Source: Aquipuribacter hungaricus
Lineage (GTDB): Bacteria; Actinomycetota; Actinomycetes; Actinomycetales; JBBAYJ01
Length of the DNA: 64,000 nucleotides
Direction: 5' to 3' (one strand)
Assembly (NCBI RefSeq): GCF_042663885.1
Contig: NZ_JBHSXV010000001.1
The position numbers were made by a program, and so were the translations under genes. Positions 26,457-34,554 of the stretch are shown here, piece by piece (the stretch's first letter is position 1; each line of letters opens with the position of its first letter). The notes below the pieces were generated by a model. That model saw only the letters and a program-made list of their open reading frames with translations, was not told the origin of the DNA and did no database searches.

Positions 26457-27572
26457 GTGACCGACCTCGCCCCGCCCCCCGCCCCGGCGACCGCCGGCAC
26501 CCCTGCCGCCGGCGCCGTCGGACAGGCGCAGGCAGGCCCGGCCGGGGGCACCCCGGCCGCCCCGGAGAACCCCGGCACCGCCGTGGACGCCCTCGTCGGC
26601 CCCCGGGTCGACGAGACCAGCCTGCGCCGGTTCCTGCGCGGCCTGCCCGGCGTCGACGAGGTGGGGGCGAACGCGCGGGCGGCGTCCTTCGGCACCCGGT
26701 CTATCAAGAACGCCTCGAAGGCGTGGGCGCTGGACACCGTCGTCCGGATGGTCGACCTGACCACGCTCGAGGGCTCCGACACCCCGGGCAAGGTGCGCAC
26801 CCTCGCCGCCAAGGCCGCCAACCCCGACCCCGCCACGGACTGCCCGCCGGTCGCGGCGGTCTGCGTCTACGGCGACCTCGTCCCGCACGTCGCCGAGGCC
26901 CTGGACGCCGTCGGGGCCCTGTGGCGCTCCGCCCCGCCGCCCGGGGGACGACCCGGCGTGAAGATCGCCGCCGTCGCCACCGCCTTCCCGTCCGGGCGCG
27001 CGTCCAGCCGGGTCCGCCTGGCCGACACCGCCGACGCCGTCGCGAACGGCGCGCACGAGATCGACATGGTCATCGACCGCGGGGCGTTCCTGTCCGGCCG
27101 CTGGCTGCAGGTCTTCGAGGACATCCTCGCCGTGCGTCAGGCGTGCGTGCGCCCCGACCGCAGCCGCGCCAAGCTCAAGGTCATCCTCGAGACCGGCGAG
27201 CTGGTCACCTACGACAACGTCCGCCGCGCCTCCTGGCTGGCGATGCTCGCCGGGGCCGACACCATCAAGACGAGCACCGGCAAGGTCGGGCCCGCCGCGA
27301 CCATGCCGGTCACCCTCGTCATGCTCGAGGCGATCCGCGACTTCCACCTGGCCAGCGGTCAGGTCGTCGGCATGAAGCCCGCCGGCGGGATCCGCACCGC
27401 CAAGGACGCCGTCCGCTACCTCGTCATGGTGCAGGAGACGCTCGGGCCGGACTGGCTGCACGCCGACCGGTTCCGCTTCGGTGCCTCCAGCCTGCTCAAC
27501 GACGTCCTCATGCAGCGGCAGAAGAACGTCACCGGCGCCTACAGCAGCGCCGACCACGTCAGCGTCGACTGA
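26457..27572 (+). CDS. deoC: Deoxyribose-phosphate aldolase
   Basis: 371 residues, longer than the ~220-260-residue bacterial enzymes because of a Pro/Ala-rich N-terminus (~50 residues) and a eukaryote-like N-terminal region. The catalytic block ADTIKTSTGKVGP contains Schiff-base Lys271, and VVGMKPAGGIRTAKDA is the phosphate/second-lysine loop. It cleaves 2-deoxyribose-5-phosphate to glyceraldehyde-3-phosphate and acetaldehyde. The next gene, 27 bp on, is an aldehyde dehydrogenase that can take the acetaldehyde. Confidence 0.92.
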   Translation: MTDLAPPPAPATAGTPAAGAVGQAQAGPAGGTPAAPENPGTAVDALVGPRVDETSLRRFLRGLPGVDEVGANARAASFGTRSIKNASKAWALDTVVRMVDLTTLEGSDTPGKVRTLAAKAANPDPATDCPPVAAVCVYGDLVPHVAEALDAVGALWRSAPPPGGRPGVKIAAVATAFPSGRASSRVRLADTADAVANGAHEIDMVIDRGAFLSGRWLQVFEDILAVRQACVRPDRSRAKLKVILETGELVTYDNVRRASWLAMLAGADTIKTSTGKVGPAATMPVTLVMLEAIRDFHLASGQVVGMKPAGGIRTAKDAVRYLVMVQETLGPDWLHADRFRFGASSLLNDVLMQRQKNVTGAYSSADHVSVD

Positions 27573-27599
27573 CTCCTCGCCCGAGACCCAGGAGCACCC

Positions 27600-29084
27600 G
27601 TGACCGACCTGACCCCGACCACCGGGAGCGCCGTGCTCGGCGACCTCGCCGGCACCCCGTTCGCCTACTCCCCCGCCCCGGAGTCCGCGTCGCTGGCCCG
27701 CATCGCCGACAGCTACGGGCTGTTCGTCGACGGCGCCTTCGTCGAGGCCGCCGACGGCCGCACCCTCGACACGGTCAACCCGGCCACCGAGGAGCGGCTG
27801 TCCACCGTCGCGCACGGCGGGGCCGCGGACGTCGACGCCGCCGTCCGGGCCGCCCGCCGCGCGCACACGCAGGTGTGGGGCCCGATGGCACCGGCCGAGC
27901 GGGGCAAGTACCTGTTCCGGATCGCCCGCCTGGTCGCCGAGCGCGCCCGCGAGCTGGCGGTGGTGGAGACCCTCGACAACGGCAAGCCGATCCGGGAGAC
28001 CCGGGACGTGGACATCCCCCTGGTCTCGGCGCACTTCTTCTACCACGCGGGCTGGGCGGACAAGCTGCAGTGGGCCGGCCTGGGCGCCGACCCGCAGCCG
28101 CACGGCGTCGTGGGCCAGGTCGTGCCGTGGAACTTCCCGCTGCTCATGCTGGCCTGGAAGATCGCCCCGGCGCTGGCGACGGGCAACACGGTCGTCCTCA
28201 AGCCGGCCGAGACCACCCCGCTGTCGGCGCTGCTGTTCGCCGAGATCTGCCAGGAGGCGGACCTGCCTCCCGGCGTGGTCAACATCGTCACCGGCGCGGG
28301 CGACACCGGTGCCGCGGTCGTCGACCACCCGGACGTCGACAAGGTGGCCTTCACCGGGTCCACCGCCGTCGGCCGCGCCATCGCCCGCAGCATCGCCGGC
28401 ACCCGCAAGAAGGCGACGCTCGAGCTCGGCGGCAAGGCGGCGAACATCGTCTACGACGACGCCCCGATGGACGAGACCGTCGAGGGCATCGTCAGCGGCA
28501 TCTTCTTCAACCAGGGGCACGTCTGCTGCGCCGGCTCGCGGCTCGTCGTCCAGGAGTCCGTCGCCGAGGAGGTCGTCGAGCGGCTCAAGCGGCGGCTCGC
28601 GTCGCTGCGGGTCGGGGACCCGATGGACAAGAACACAGACATGGGTGCGATCAACTCCGCCGCGCAGCTCGGCCGGATCACCGAGCTGGCGCAGGCCGGC
28701 GACGCCGAGGGCGCCGAGCGGTGGACGCTGCCCTGCGACCTGCCCGAGCGCGGCTACTGGTTCGCCCCGACGCTGTTAACCGGCGTGCAGACCTCGCACC
28801 GCGTCGCCCGCGAGGAGATCTTCGGCCCGGTGCTGTCGGTGCTCACCTTCCGCACCCCCGAGGAGGCGGTGGCCAAGGCCAACAACACGCCGTTCGGGCT
28901 GTCGGCGGGGGTGTGGACCGACAAGGGCTCGAAGATCCTGTGGACGGCCGACCGGCTCAAGGCCGGCGTGGTGTGGGCCAACACGTTCAACAAGTTCGAC
29001 CCCACGAGCCCGTTCGGCGGCTTCAAGGAGTCCGGGTACGGCCGCGAGGGCGGCCTGCACGGCCTGGAGGCCTACGTCCGCTGA
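27600..29084 (+). CDS. NAD(P)-dependent aldehyde dehydrogenase
   Basis: 494 residues, full family length, from GTG 27600 with CCAGGAG upstream. VVPWNFPLLMLAWKIAPALATG binds NAD, TLELGGKAANIV contains the general base Glu275, and FFNQGHVCCAGSR the catalytic Cys309. PFGGFKESGYGREGG is the C-terminal signature. Its position directly after deoC points to oxidation of acetaldehyde to acetate, making it the exit from deoxynucleoside breakdown; broad-substrate use is possible. A truncated paralogue follows at 30247-31152. Confidence 0.92.
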   Translation: MTDLTPTTGSAVLGDLAGTPFAYSPAPESASLARIADSYGLFVDGAFVEAADGRTLDTVNPATEERLSTVAHGGAADVDAAVRAARRAHTQVWGPMAPAERGKYLFRIARLVAERARELAVVETLDNGKPIRETRDVDIPLVSAHFFYHAGWADKLQWAGLGADPQPHGVVGQVVPWNFPLLMLAWKIAPALATGNTVVLKPAETTPLSALLFAEICQEADLPPGVVNIVTGAGDTGAAVVDHPDVDKVAFTGSTAVGRAIARSIAGTRKKATLELGGKAANIVYDDAPMDETVEGIVSGIFFNQGHVCCAGSRLVVQESVAEEVVERLKRRLASLRVGDPMDKNTDMGAINSAAQLGRITELAQAGDAEGAERWTLPCDLPERGYWFAPTLLTGVQTSHRVAREEIFGPVLSVLTFRTPEEAVAKANNTPFGLSAGVWTDKGSKILWTADRLKAGVVWANTFNKFDPTSPFGGFKESGYGREGGLHGLEAYVR

Positions 29085-29126
29085 GCCCCGCGTTCGCTGA
29101 GCCCCGCGTGCGCTGAGCCCCGCGTG
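29079..29126 (+). repeat. Triplicated 16-bp unit at the aldehyde dehydrogenase stop
   Basis: CGCTGAGCCCCGCGT occurs three times at 16-bp spacing (29079, 29095, 29111). The first copy contains the real stop codon (29082-29084). It looks like slippage or recent tandem duplication of the 3' end. Confidence 0.95.
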
Positions 29127-29149
29127 CACGGCGGCACGGCAGGGCGGCG

Positions 29150-30166
29150 TCAGAGCTCGACGGGCTCGGTGTACCGGCGGTCGAGGAACGTCGCGACGTC
29201 GACCGGCTCCATGGCGCCGAGCAGCGCCACCAGGTCGGCGGGCGCGTCGTAGGCGCCGGTGGTGACCGTGACCAGCGCCCCGTCGACCACCCGCCACGCC
29301 TGGCTGCCGTAGCCGTCGTCGGTCCGGCCGACCTCGGTGCGGACGTCGCCGTCGGCGGTGCAGGCCCTCCAGCTGCAGGTCTCCCCGTAGCCGGACACGT
29401 CGGCGGTCACCTCGACCCGGACGCCGGCGTAGCCGTACCCCTCGTGGCCCGGCGGGACCGCGGTGTAGGTCAGGTCGCCGTCGGTGCCCACGGAGGCGGC
29501 GAAGGCGCCCCAGCCGTCGGGCAGGAGCAGCGGCACCGCGGCCGTGCCGAGCTCCAGGCGGGTCTCCTCGCGCTCCGTCGCCGGCTGCAGCGCGAGCACC
29601 ACGGCGGCGAGCGCCACCAGCGCGACGCCCGCGACGGCGCCCCGCAGCCCGCGGCGGGGGCCCTGCAGCGCCAGACCTCCGGCGGCCGCCGCGACGCCGA
29701 GGTCCAGCCCGGTCGCGACGGGGACGGGCAGCGGCCCCGGCCCCCGCACGCCGAGGCCGAGGCCCACCTGGTGGAGCAGCTCGGGCACGGCGAGCAGGAC
29801 GAGCGCCACGACCGCGGCGACCGGGACCGCGAGCACCGGGTGCCGCACCCCCAGGACGCGGTACAGCAGCCACAGCGCGGGCGGGCCGACGACCGCCGCG
29901 GTCGCGATCCCCGTCAGCGTCGCCCCGAGGCAGGCGAGGCTGGCGGCCCCTCCCCCGCAGCCGCCCGCCTCGTAGACCAGCCAGGCAGCGGCCACCAGCG
30001 CCGAGACCACCGCCGTGACCGCCCCGGCGGCGACGCCCGGCAGCCACCAGTGCCGCGCCGCCCGCGTGCGCCACGACCTCGGGGGCGTCCGCACCGACCA
30101 CCCGTCCGCACCCGCCCGCGGCGCGGTCGGCGTCGGGGGCCGTCCCGGGGCGCCGTCCGTCGTCAC
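29150..30166 (-). CDS. Hypothetical membrane protein with extracytoplasmic C-terminal domain
   Basis: 338 residues from GTG 30166, selected because AGGAGG lies 9 nt upstream. A Pro/Arg-rich cytoplasmic start is followed by about five hydrophobic helices (WLPGVAAGAVTAVVSALVAA, ATAAVVGPPALWLLYRVLGV, PVAAVVALVLLAVPELL, and two more to LALQPATE), then a ~125-residue soluble domain with two Cys in ETCSWRACTADG, possibly a disulfide outside the membrane. I do not recognise the family. It faces the aldehyde dehydrogenase and diverges from its truncated paralogue. Confidence 0.7.
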   Translation of the reverse strand: MTTDGAPGRPPTPTAPRAGADGWSVRTPPRSWRTRAARHWWLPGVAAGAVTAVVSALVAAAWLVYEAGGCGGGAASLACLGATLTGIATAAVVGPPALWLLYRVLGVRHPVLAVPVAAVVALVLLAVPELLHQVGLGLGVRGPGPLPVPVATGLDLGVAAAAGGLALQGPRRGLRGAVAGVALVALAAVVLALQPATEREETRLELGTAAVPLLLPDGWGAFAASVGTDGDLTYTAVPPGHEGYGYAGVRVEVTADVSGYGETCSWRACTADGDVRTEVGRTDDGYGSQAWRVVDGALVTVTTGAYDAPADLVALLGAMEPVDVATFLDRRYTEPVEL

Positions 30167-30234
30167 CCGCCCGATCCTCCTCCGGCGGCGCACGCCGTGT
30201 CCCTCGTCCGGCCAGGACGCCACCCCGCTGCACC

Positions 30235-30240
30235 TACGCT
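30235..30240 (+). promoter_or_regulatory. Leaderless -10 element (TACGCT)
   Basis: TACGCT ends 6 nt before GTG 30247; no ribosome binding site between. Confidence 0.55.
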
Positions 30241-30246
30241 GGGCAC

Positions 30247-31152
30247 GTGGCCCAGGACCCCGTCGTCGCCGAGCGGACCGTCGTCCGCAAGACCTACAAG
30301 CTGTACGTGGGCGGCAAGTTCCCCCGCAGCGAGTCCGGCCGCACCTACCCGGTGACCGGCAGCGACGGCACCCTCCTGGCGCAGGCCGCGCTCGCCTCCC
30401 GCAAGGACGCGCGCGACGCGGTCGTGGCGGCCCGCAGCGCCTTCCCGGGCTGGTCGTCGGCCACGGCGTACAACCGGGGCCAGGTGCTGTACCGGGTGGC
30501 CGAGATGCTCGAGGGCCGCACCGCCCAGTTCGCCGAGCTCGTCGCGCAGGCCGAGGGGTGCAGCGACGCCGAGGCGCGCGCCCAGGTCGCCGCCACCGTC
30601 GACCGGTGGGTCTGGTACGCCGGCTGGACCGACAAGCTCGCCCAGGTCGTGGGGGCCGCCAACCCCGTCGCAGGCCCGTTCTTCAACCTGTCCGTGCCCG
30701 AGCCGACCGGGGTGGTCGCCGTCCTGGCCCCGCAGCGGTCGTCGCTGCTCGGGCTCACGAGCGTCGTGGCCCCCGTGGTCGCCACCGGCTGCACGTGCGT
30801 GGTCGTCACCTCCCTGGAGCGCCCGCTCCCGGCCGTCGCGCTCGGCGAGGTGCTCGCCACCTCCGACCTTCCCGGCGGGGTCGTCAACCTGCTCACCGGC
30901 TCGGCCGCCGAGCTCGGGCCCTGGCTGGCCGCGCACCGCGACGTGGACGCCCTCGACCTCACGGGCGCCGCGGCGCTCACCGCCCCGACCTGGGGCGACC
31001 TGGAGGCGGCGGCCGCCGACACCCTCACCCGGGTCCGGCGCCCCGACGACCTGCCCGACGGCGCCGAGCCGGACTGGACGGCGGTGCCCGCGCTCGCCCG
31101 GATGACGGGGGTCATGGAGACCAAGACCGTGTGGCACCCGAAGGGCCGATGA
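30247..31152 (+). CDS. Truncated aldehyde dehydrogenase-family protein without catalytic half
   Basis: 301 residues aligned to the N-terminal part of aldehyde dehydrogenases: YKLYVGGKFPRSESGRTYPV, WVWYAGWTDKLAQVVG and the nucleotide-fold segment TGVVAVLAPQRSSLLGLTSV. The sequence ends before the ELGGK and Cys motifs, and instead has a ~50-residue tail closing with METKTVWHPKGR. The frame is clean, has its own leaderless promoter and overlaps the next gene by ATGA, so this is not a decaying pseudogene. It may be a regulatory or structural partner of the intact enzyme at 27600-29084, which is an inference. Confidence 0.8.
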   Translation: MAQDPVVAERTVVRKTYKLYVGGKFPRSESGRTYPVTGSDGTLLAQAALASRKDARDAVVAARSAFPGWSSATAYNRGQVLYRVAEMLEGRTAQFAELVAQAEGCSDAEARAQVAATVDRWVWYAGWTDKLAQVVGAANPVAGPFFNLSVPEPTGVVAVLAPQRSSLLGLTSVVAPVVATGCTCVVVTSLERPLPAVALGEVLATSDLPGGVVNLLTGSAAELGPWLAAHRDVDALDLTGAAALTAPTWGDLEAAAADTLTRVRRPDDLPDGAEPDWTAVPALARMTGVMETKTVWHPKGR

Positions 31153-31772
31153 ACCCTCCCCCGCCCGGCTGCCTCGTCCTGCTGCTCGCCGGGGCCAGCG
31201 GCTCCGGCAAGTCGACGCTGGTGTCCCGGCTCCGCGACCGGCACCCCGAGGTCGCCGTGGTCCAGCTCGACGACTTCTACCGCGAGGGCACCGACCCCGG
31301 GCTGCCCGCGTGGGGCGGCATCGTCGACTGGGACGACCCGGGCAGCTGGGACGCCGCGGCCGCGCACCTGTCGCTGCAGGCGCTGTGCACCACCGGCCGC
31401 AGCGAGGTGCCGGTGTACGACATCCCGACGTCGAGCCGGACCGGGTCGCACCCCGTCGAGCTCGGCCCGGGCGGGCTCGTCGTCGCCGAGGGCCTGTTCG
31501 CCCCCGAGCTGGTGGGGCGGCTGCGCTCGTCGGGGCTGCTGCTGGACGCGGTGCACCTGCGCTCGCGCCCGCCGGTCACCTTCGTCCGGCGGCTCGCGCG
31601 CGACCTCGCCGGGCACCGCAAGCCGCCGCTCACCCTGCTGCGCCGCGGGCTCGCCCTGGCCCGCCGGGAACCGGCGCTGCTGCGCCGGTGGGCGTCGCTG
31701 GGGACCCGGCCGGTGACCAAGGCCGAGGTCGAGGAGCTGGTCGCGGCCCACCTGGCCCGCACCCTGGCCTGA
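31149..31772 (+). CDS. Uridine kinase-like P-loop kinase
   Basis: 207 residues. Walker A GASGSGKST at 15-23, VVQLDDFYREGTDPGLP as the acceptor/Walker B region, VPVYDIPTSSRTGSH, and GGLVVAEGLFAPEL are features of the uridine kinase/phosphoribulokinase group. It probably phosphorylates a nucleoside such as uridine or a related small alcohol. ATG overlaps the preceding stop (ATGA). The nucleoside-salvage neighbourhood supports uridine or cytidine as substrate, but the family is broad. Confidence 0.75.
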   Translation: MNPPPPGCLVLLLAGASGSGKSTLVSRLRDRHPEVAVVQLDDFYREGTDPGLPAWGGIVDWDDPGSWDAAAAHLSLQALCTTGRSEVPVYDIPTSSRTGSHPVELGPGGLVVAEGLFAPELVGRLRSSGLLLDAVHLRSRPPVTFVRRLARDLAGHRKPPLTLLRRGLALARREPALLRRWASLGTRPVTKAEVEELVAAHLARTLA

Positions 31773-31820
31773 GCGTCCCGCGCCCGCCCGCGCGCATTCG
31801 GCCCCCGACCGTCCGGCTCC

Positions 31821-31826
31821 TACGCT
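31821..31826 (+). promoter_or_regulatory. Leaderless -10 element (TACGCT)
   Basis: TACGCT ends 6 nt before GTG 31833. Confidence 0.5.
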
Positions 31827-31832
31827 GCGAGG

Positions 31833-32036
31833 GTGTTCTTCTTCTTCGGCGTCGGCAGCAGGCAGCAGGACCTCGGCCCCGGGCAGACCCGGACCTGCCC
31901 GCGCTGCAGCAACACGACGGTGTGGCGGCGGCTGCGGCAGTCGACCCAGCTCACCGTCTTCTTCGTCCCCGTCGCCCGCTGGGGCCGCCAGGAGCTCGAG
32001 ACCTGCGGCGTGTGCGGGGAGTCCGTCGCCGTCTGA
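31833..32036 (+). CDS. Small zinc-ribbon protein
   Basis: 67 residues. Cys22-x2-Cys25 (TCPRCSN) and Cys58-x2-Cys61 (TCGVCGE) would hold one zinc ion; between them is a hydrophobic strand pair (QLTVFFVPVARWG). A five-residue start VFFFF is hydrophobic. This class is widespread in actinomycetes, and no function is known to me. It has its own leaderless promoter and is followed 22 bp later by the DUF2200-like gene. Confidence 0.75.
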   Translation: MFFFFGVGSRQQDLGPGQTRTCPRCSNTTVWRRLRQSTQLTVFFVPVARWGRQELETCGVCGESVAV

Positions 32037-32045
32037 GCGCGTGGC

Positions 32046-32051
32046 TACCCT
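32046..32051 (+). promoter_or_regulatory. Leaderless -10 element (TACCCT)
   Basis: TACCCT ends 7 nt before ATG 32059. Confidence 0.5.
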
Positions 32052-32058
32052 GCGGCAG

Positions 32059-32412
32059 ATGAGCAGGATCTTCACGACCAGCGTGGCGTCGGTCTGGGTG
32101 CACTACGTCGCCAAGGTGGAGCGCAAGGGCCGGACGACGGACGAGCTGGAGCAGGTCGTCGCGTGGCTCACGGGCTTCGACGCCGCGGCGCTCCACCGGC
32201 ATCTCGACGCCGGGACGTCGTTCGAGGACTTCTTCGCGCAGGCGCGGATCAACCCGGGCGTCGCGCTCATCACCGGGAAGGTGTGCGGCGTCGACGTGCA
32301 GCAGGTCGAGGACCCGCTCATGCAGAAGATCCGGTTCCTCGACAAGCTCGTCGACGAGCTGGCGAAGGGCCGGCCGATGGCGAAGGTCCTGCGGACGCCG
32401 CAGCCCGCCTGA
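32059..32412 (+). CDS. DUF2200-family protein
   Basis: 117 residues, the normal length. The blocks VWVHYVAKVERKGRTTDEL, VVAWLTGFD and QQVEDPLMQKIRFLDKLVDELAKGRPM match the DUF2200 family, small soluble alpha/beta proteins of unknown function. Start ATG 32059 is fixed by the -10 element. Its stop is 4 bp from the stop of the convergent gene. Confidence 0.8.
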   Translation: MSRIFTTSVASVWVHYVAKVERKGRTTDELEQVVAWLTGFDAAALHRHLDAGTSFEDFFAQARINPGVALITGKVCGVDVQQVEDPLMQKIRFLDKLVDELAKGRPMAKVLRTPQPA

Positions 32413-32416
32413 CGGC

Positions 32417-33409
32417 TCAGCCGGCCCAGGCACCCGCCGTCGCCGGGTGCCCGAACAGCCCCGGCAGGCCGCCGGTGTGCAGCAGGACGGTGCGCTCGCC
32501 CCGTCGGACCGTGCCGTCCGCTACGGCCGCCACCAGCCCGGCCGCGGCACGGCCGCTGTAGACCGGGTCGAGGACGATCCCCTCGGTGCGGGCGACGAGC
32601 GCCATGGCGTCGCGCACCGCGTCGGTCAGGGTCCCGTAGCCGTCACCGACCTGGTCGGTACGCACCCGCACGTGCTCCGGGACGGGGCCGCCCGCGCCGC
32701 CGGGCCCGCCGGCCTCCGCCGCCAGCCCGCGCACCAGCTCCTGCACCCGGTGCACCGGGTCGGTGACCGCCCCGGTGTCCACGCCGAGCACCGCGTCGGC
32801 GCCCAGGCCGTGGACCAGGCCCGCCATCGTGCCGCCCGAGCCCACCGCCACGACCACGGTCCGCAGGTCCGGCGCCTGCCGCAGCAGCTCGGCCGCCGCC
32901 TCGACGTACCCGCGCGCGCCGACGACGCTCGTGCCGCCGAACGGCACGACGGCGGTGGCCACGCCGTCACGGCGCATCCGGTCGGCCTCCTCCTCGGCGC
33001 GGGCGGCCAGGCCCGCGCCGTCCACGTCGCCCGCCCACACCACCCGGGCACCGAGCAGGGCGTCGAGGACGAGGTTGCCGGCGGGGACCTCCGGCGGGTC
33101 CCCGACCAGCACGAGGACCGCGGCCAGGCCGGCCCGGGCGGCGGCGGCCGCGGTGAGCCGGGCGTGGTTGCTCTGCGGCGCTCCGGTGGTGACCACGGCA
33201 GCGGCGCCGTCCTGGAGCGCCTGGTGCAGCGTGTGCTGGAGCTTGCGGACCTTGTTGCCGCCTCCCCCGAGGCCCGACAGGTCGTCCCGCTTGACCCACA
33301 GGTCGTCGGTCCCCAGGCCCAGGTGCCCGGCGAGCCGCGGCGCCGGCTCCAGCGGCGTCGGCCAGGTGCCCAGCGGGTACGACGGCCACGCGCTGCCGGT
33401 CACCGTCAT
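32417..33409 (-). CDS. PLP-dependent D-cysteine desulfhydrase / ACC deaminase-family enzyme
   Basis: 330 residues. The lysine of GGGGNKVRKLQ binds pyridoxal phosphate; TTGAPQSNHARLTAAAAARAG and VAVGSGGTMAGLVHGL are the cofactor and phosphate loops of fold-type II enzymes in the ACC deaminase/D-cysteine desulfhydrase group. D-cysteine to pyruvate, sulfide and ammonia is the likelier reaction for a free-living actinomycete, but the sequence alone does not separate it from ACC deaminase. ATG 33409 follows GGGAGA. It lies 46 bp downstream of add on the same strand and may be cotranscribed. Confidence 0.8.
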   Translation of the reverse strand: MTVTGSAWPSYPLGTWPTPLEPAPRLAGHLGLGTDDLWVKRDDLSGLGGGGNKVRKLQHTLHQALQDGAAAVVTTGAPQSNHARLTAAAAARAGLAAVLVLVGDPPEVPAGNLVLDALLGARVVWAGDVDGAGLAARAEEEADRMRRDGVATAVVPFGGTSVVGARGYVEAAAELLRQAPDLRTVVVAVGSGGTMAGLVHGLGADAVLGVDTGAVTDPVHRVQELVRGLAAEAGGPGGAGGPVPEHVRVRTDQVGDGYGTLTDAVRDAMALVARTEGIVLDPVYSGRAAAGLVAAVADGTVRRGERTVLLHTGGLPGLFGHPATAGAWAG

Positions 33410-33455
33410 GCCGCTGTCTCCCGGCCCGTGCGTCCTGCCCCGGTCCCGCCGTCGC

Positions 33456-34550
33456 TCAGGCGCTCAGCGCGGCCCAGCCGTCGCGGACGCGCAGCACGAG
33501 CTCCTCGCGCACCGGCAGCGGCAGGAACGCCGCCTCGGCGGCCGCGACGCTCGCCAGCGCCAGGTCCGCGTCGCTCCAGCCGCCCTCCTCGCGCAGCGCC
33601 GTCATCTCCCGCGTCATCGACGTCCCCGACACCAGGCGGTTGTCGGTGTTGACCGTGACGGCGAAGCCGAGGTCCTTGAGCAGCGTGGACGGGTGGCCGG
33701 CGTAGGACGGGGCCACACCGGTGTGGATGTTCGACGTGGGCGAGGCCTCCAGGGCGATGCGGCGGTCTCGCACCCAGGTGGCGACCCGGCCCAGCTGCGG
33801 CGCGCCGCCCGGGGCGTCGGCGGCGACGACGTCGTCGGCCACGCGGACACCGTGGCCGAGCCGGAGGGCGCCGACGGCCAGCGCCCCCTCGACCGAGTCG
33901 ATCCCGGCGGCCTCGCCCGCGTGCACGGTGAACGGCACGTGCTCGGCGCGCAGCAGGTCGAAGGCCTCGGCCTGGCGGGTGGCGGGGAAGCCGTCCTCGG
34001 GCCCGGCGATGTCGAAGCCGACGACGCCGGCGTCGCGGTAGCGCACGGCGAGCCGGGCGGCGGCCATGTGGTTGTCGGCCTGGCGCATGGCGTCGACCAG
34101 GGTGCCGACGCCGATCCGGTGGCCCGCCTCCGCCGCCTCGCGGACACCGCGGGCGAAGCCGGCCTGGACGGCCTCGACGACGGCCTCCATCGACAGCCCG
34201 CCCCCGGTGCACAGCTCGGGCGCGTAGCGGATCTCGGCGTAGACGACGCCGTCGGCGGCGAGGTCGAGCACGGCCTCGGCGGCGACCCGCTCGAGCGCCT
34301 CCTCGCGCTGCAGGACGGCGACGGTGTGGTCGAACGTCTCCAGGTACCGGACCAGCGACCCCGACGCCGCCGACTCCACGAACCAGCGCGCGAGCCCGTC
34401 GGCGTCCGTGCTGGGCAGCTCGTGGCCGATCTCGTCGGCCAGCTCCAGCAGGGTCGAGGGGCGGAGCCCGCCGTCCAGGTGGTCGTGCAGCAGCACCTTG
34501 GGCGCGGCGTGCAGGTCGACGGGGGCGGGGGTCTGGGCGCTGACGGTCAC
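33456..34550 (-). CDS. add: Adenosine deaminase
   Basis: 364 residues from GTG 34550. Zinc ligands His22 and His24 in LLHDHLDGGLRPSTLLEL, the catalytic FTVHAGEAAG, the segment LGHGVRVADD and VTVNTDNRLVSGTSMTREM match metal-dependent adenosine deaminases. It turns (deoxy)adenosine into (deoxy)inosine, which the PNP can phosphorolyse. A TAGCGT element 6 nt before the start overlaps the end of deoA, so add has an internal leaderless promoter within the salvage operon cdd-deoA-add. Confidence 0.92.
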   Translation of the reverse strand: MTVSAQTPAPVDLHAAPKVLLHDHLDGGLRPSTLLELADEIGHELPSTDADGLARWFVESAASGSLVRYLETFDHTVAVLQREEALERVAAEAVLDLAADGVVYAEIRYAPELCTGGGLSMEAVVEAVQAGFARGVREAAEAGHRIGVGTLVDAMRQADNHMAAARLAVRYRDAGVVGFDIAGPEDGFPATRQAEAFDLLRAEHVPFTVHAGEAAGIDSVEGALAVGALRLGHGVRVADDVVAADAPGGAPQLGRVATWVRDRRIALEASPTSNIHTGVAPSYAGHPSTLLKDLGFAVTVNTDNRLVSGTSMTREMTALREEGGWSDADLALASVAAAEAAFLPLPVREELVLRVRDGWAALSA

Positions 34551-34554
34551 GGCC

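Noticed and set aside
29079..29126. Direct repeats as an attachment site or transposon end
   Set aside because: No integrase, transposase or inverted ends nearby; simple tandem duplication explains it.
30247..31152. Truncated ALDH as a pseudogene
   Set aside because: Clean frame, own promoter, translational coupling to the next gene and a distinct C-terminal tail argue for a real protein; no remnant of the catalytic half follows.
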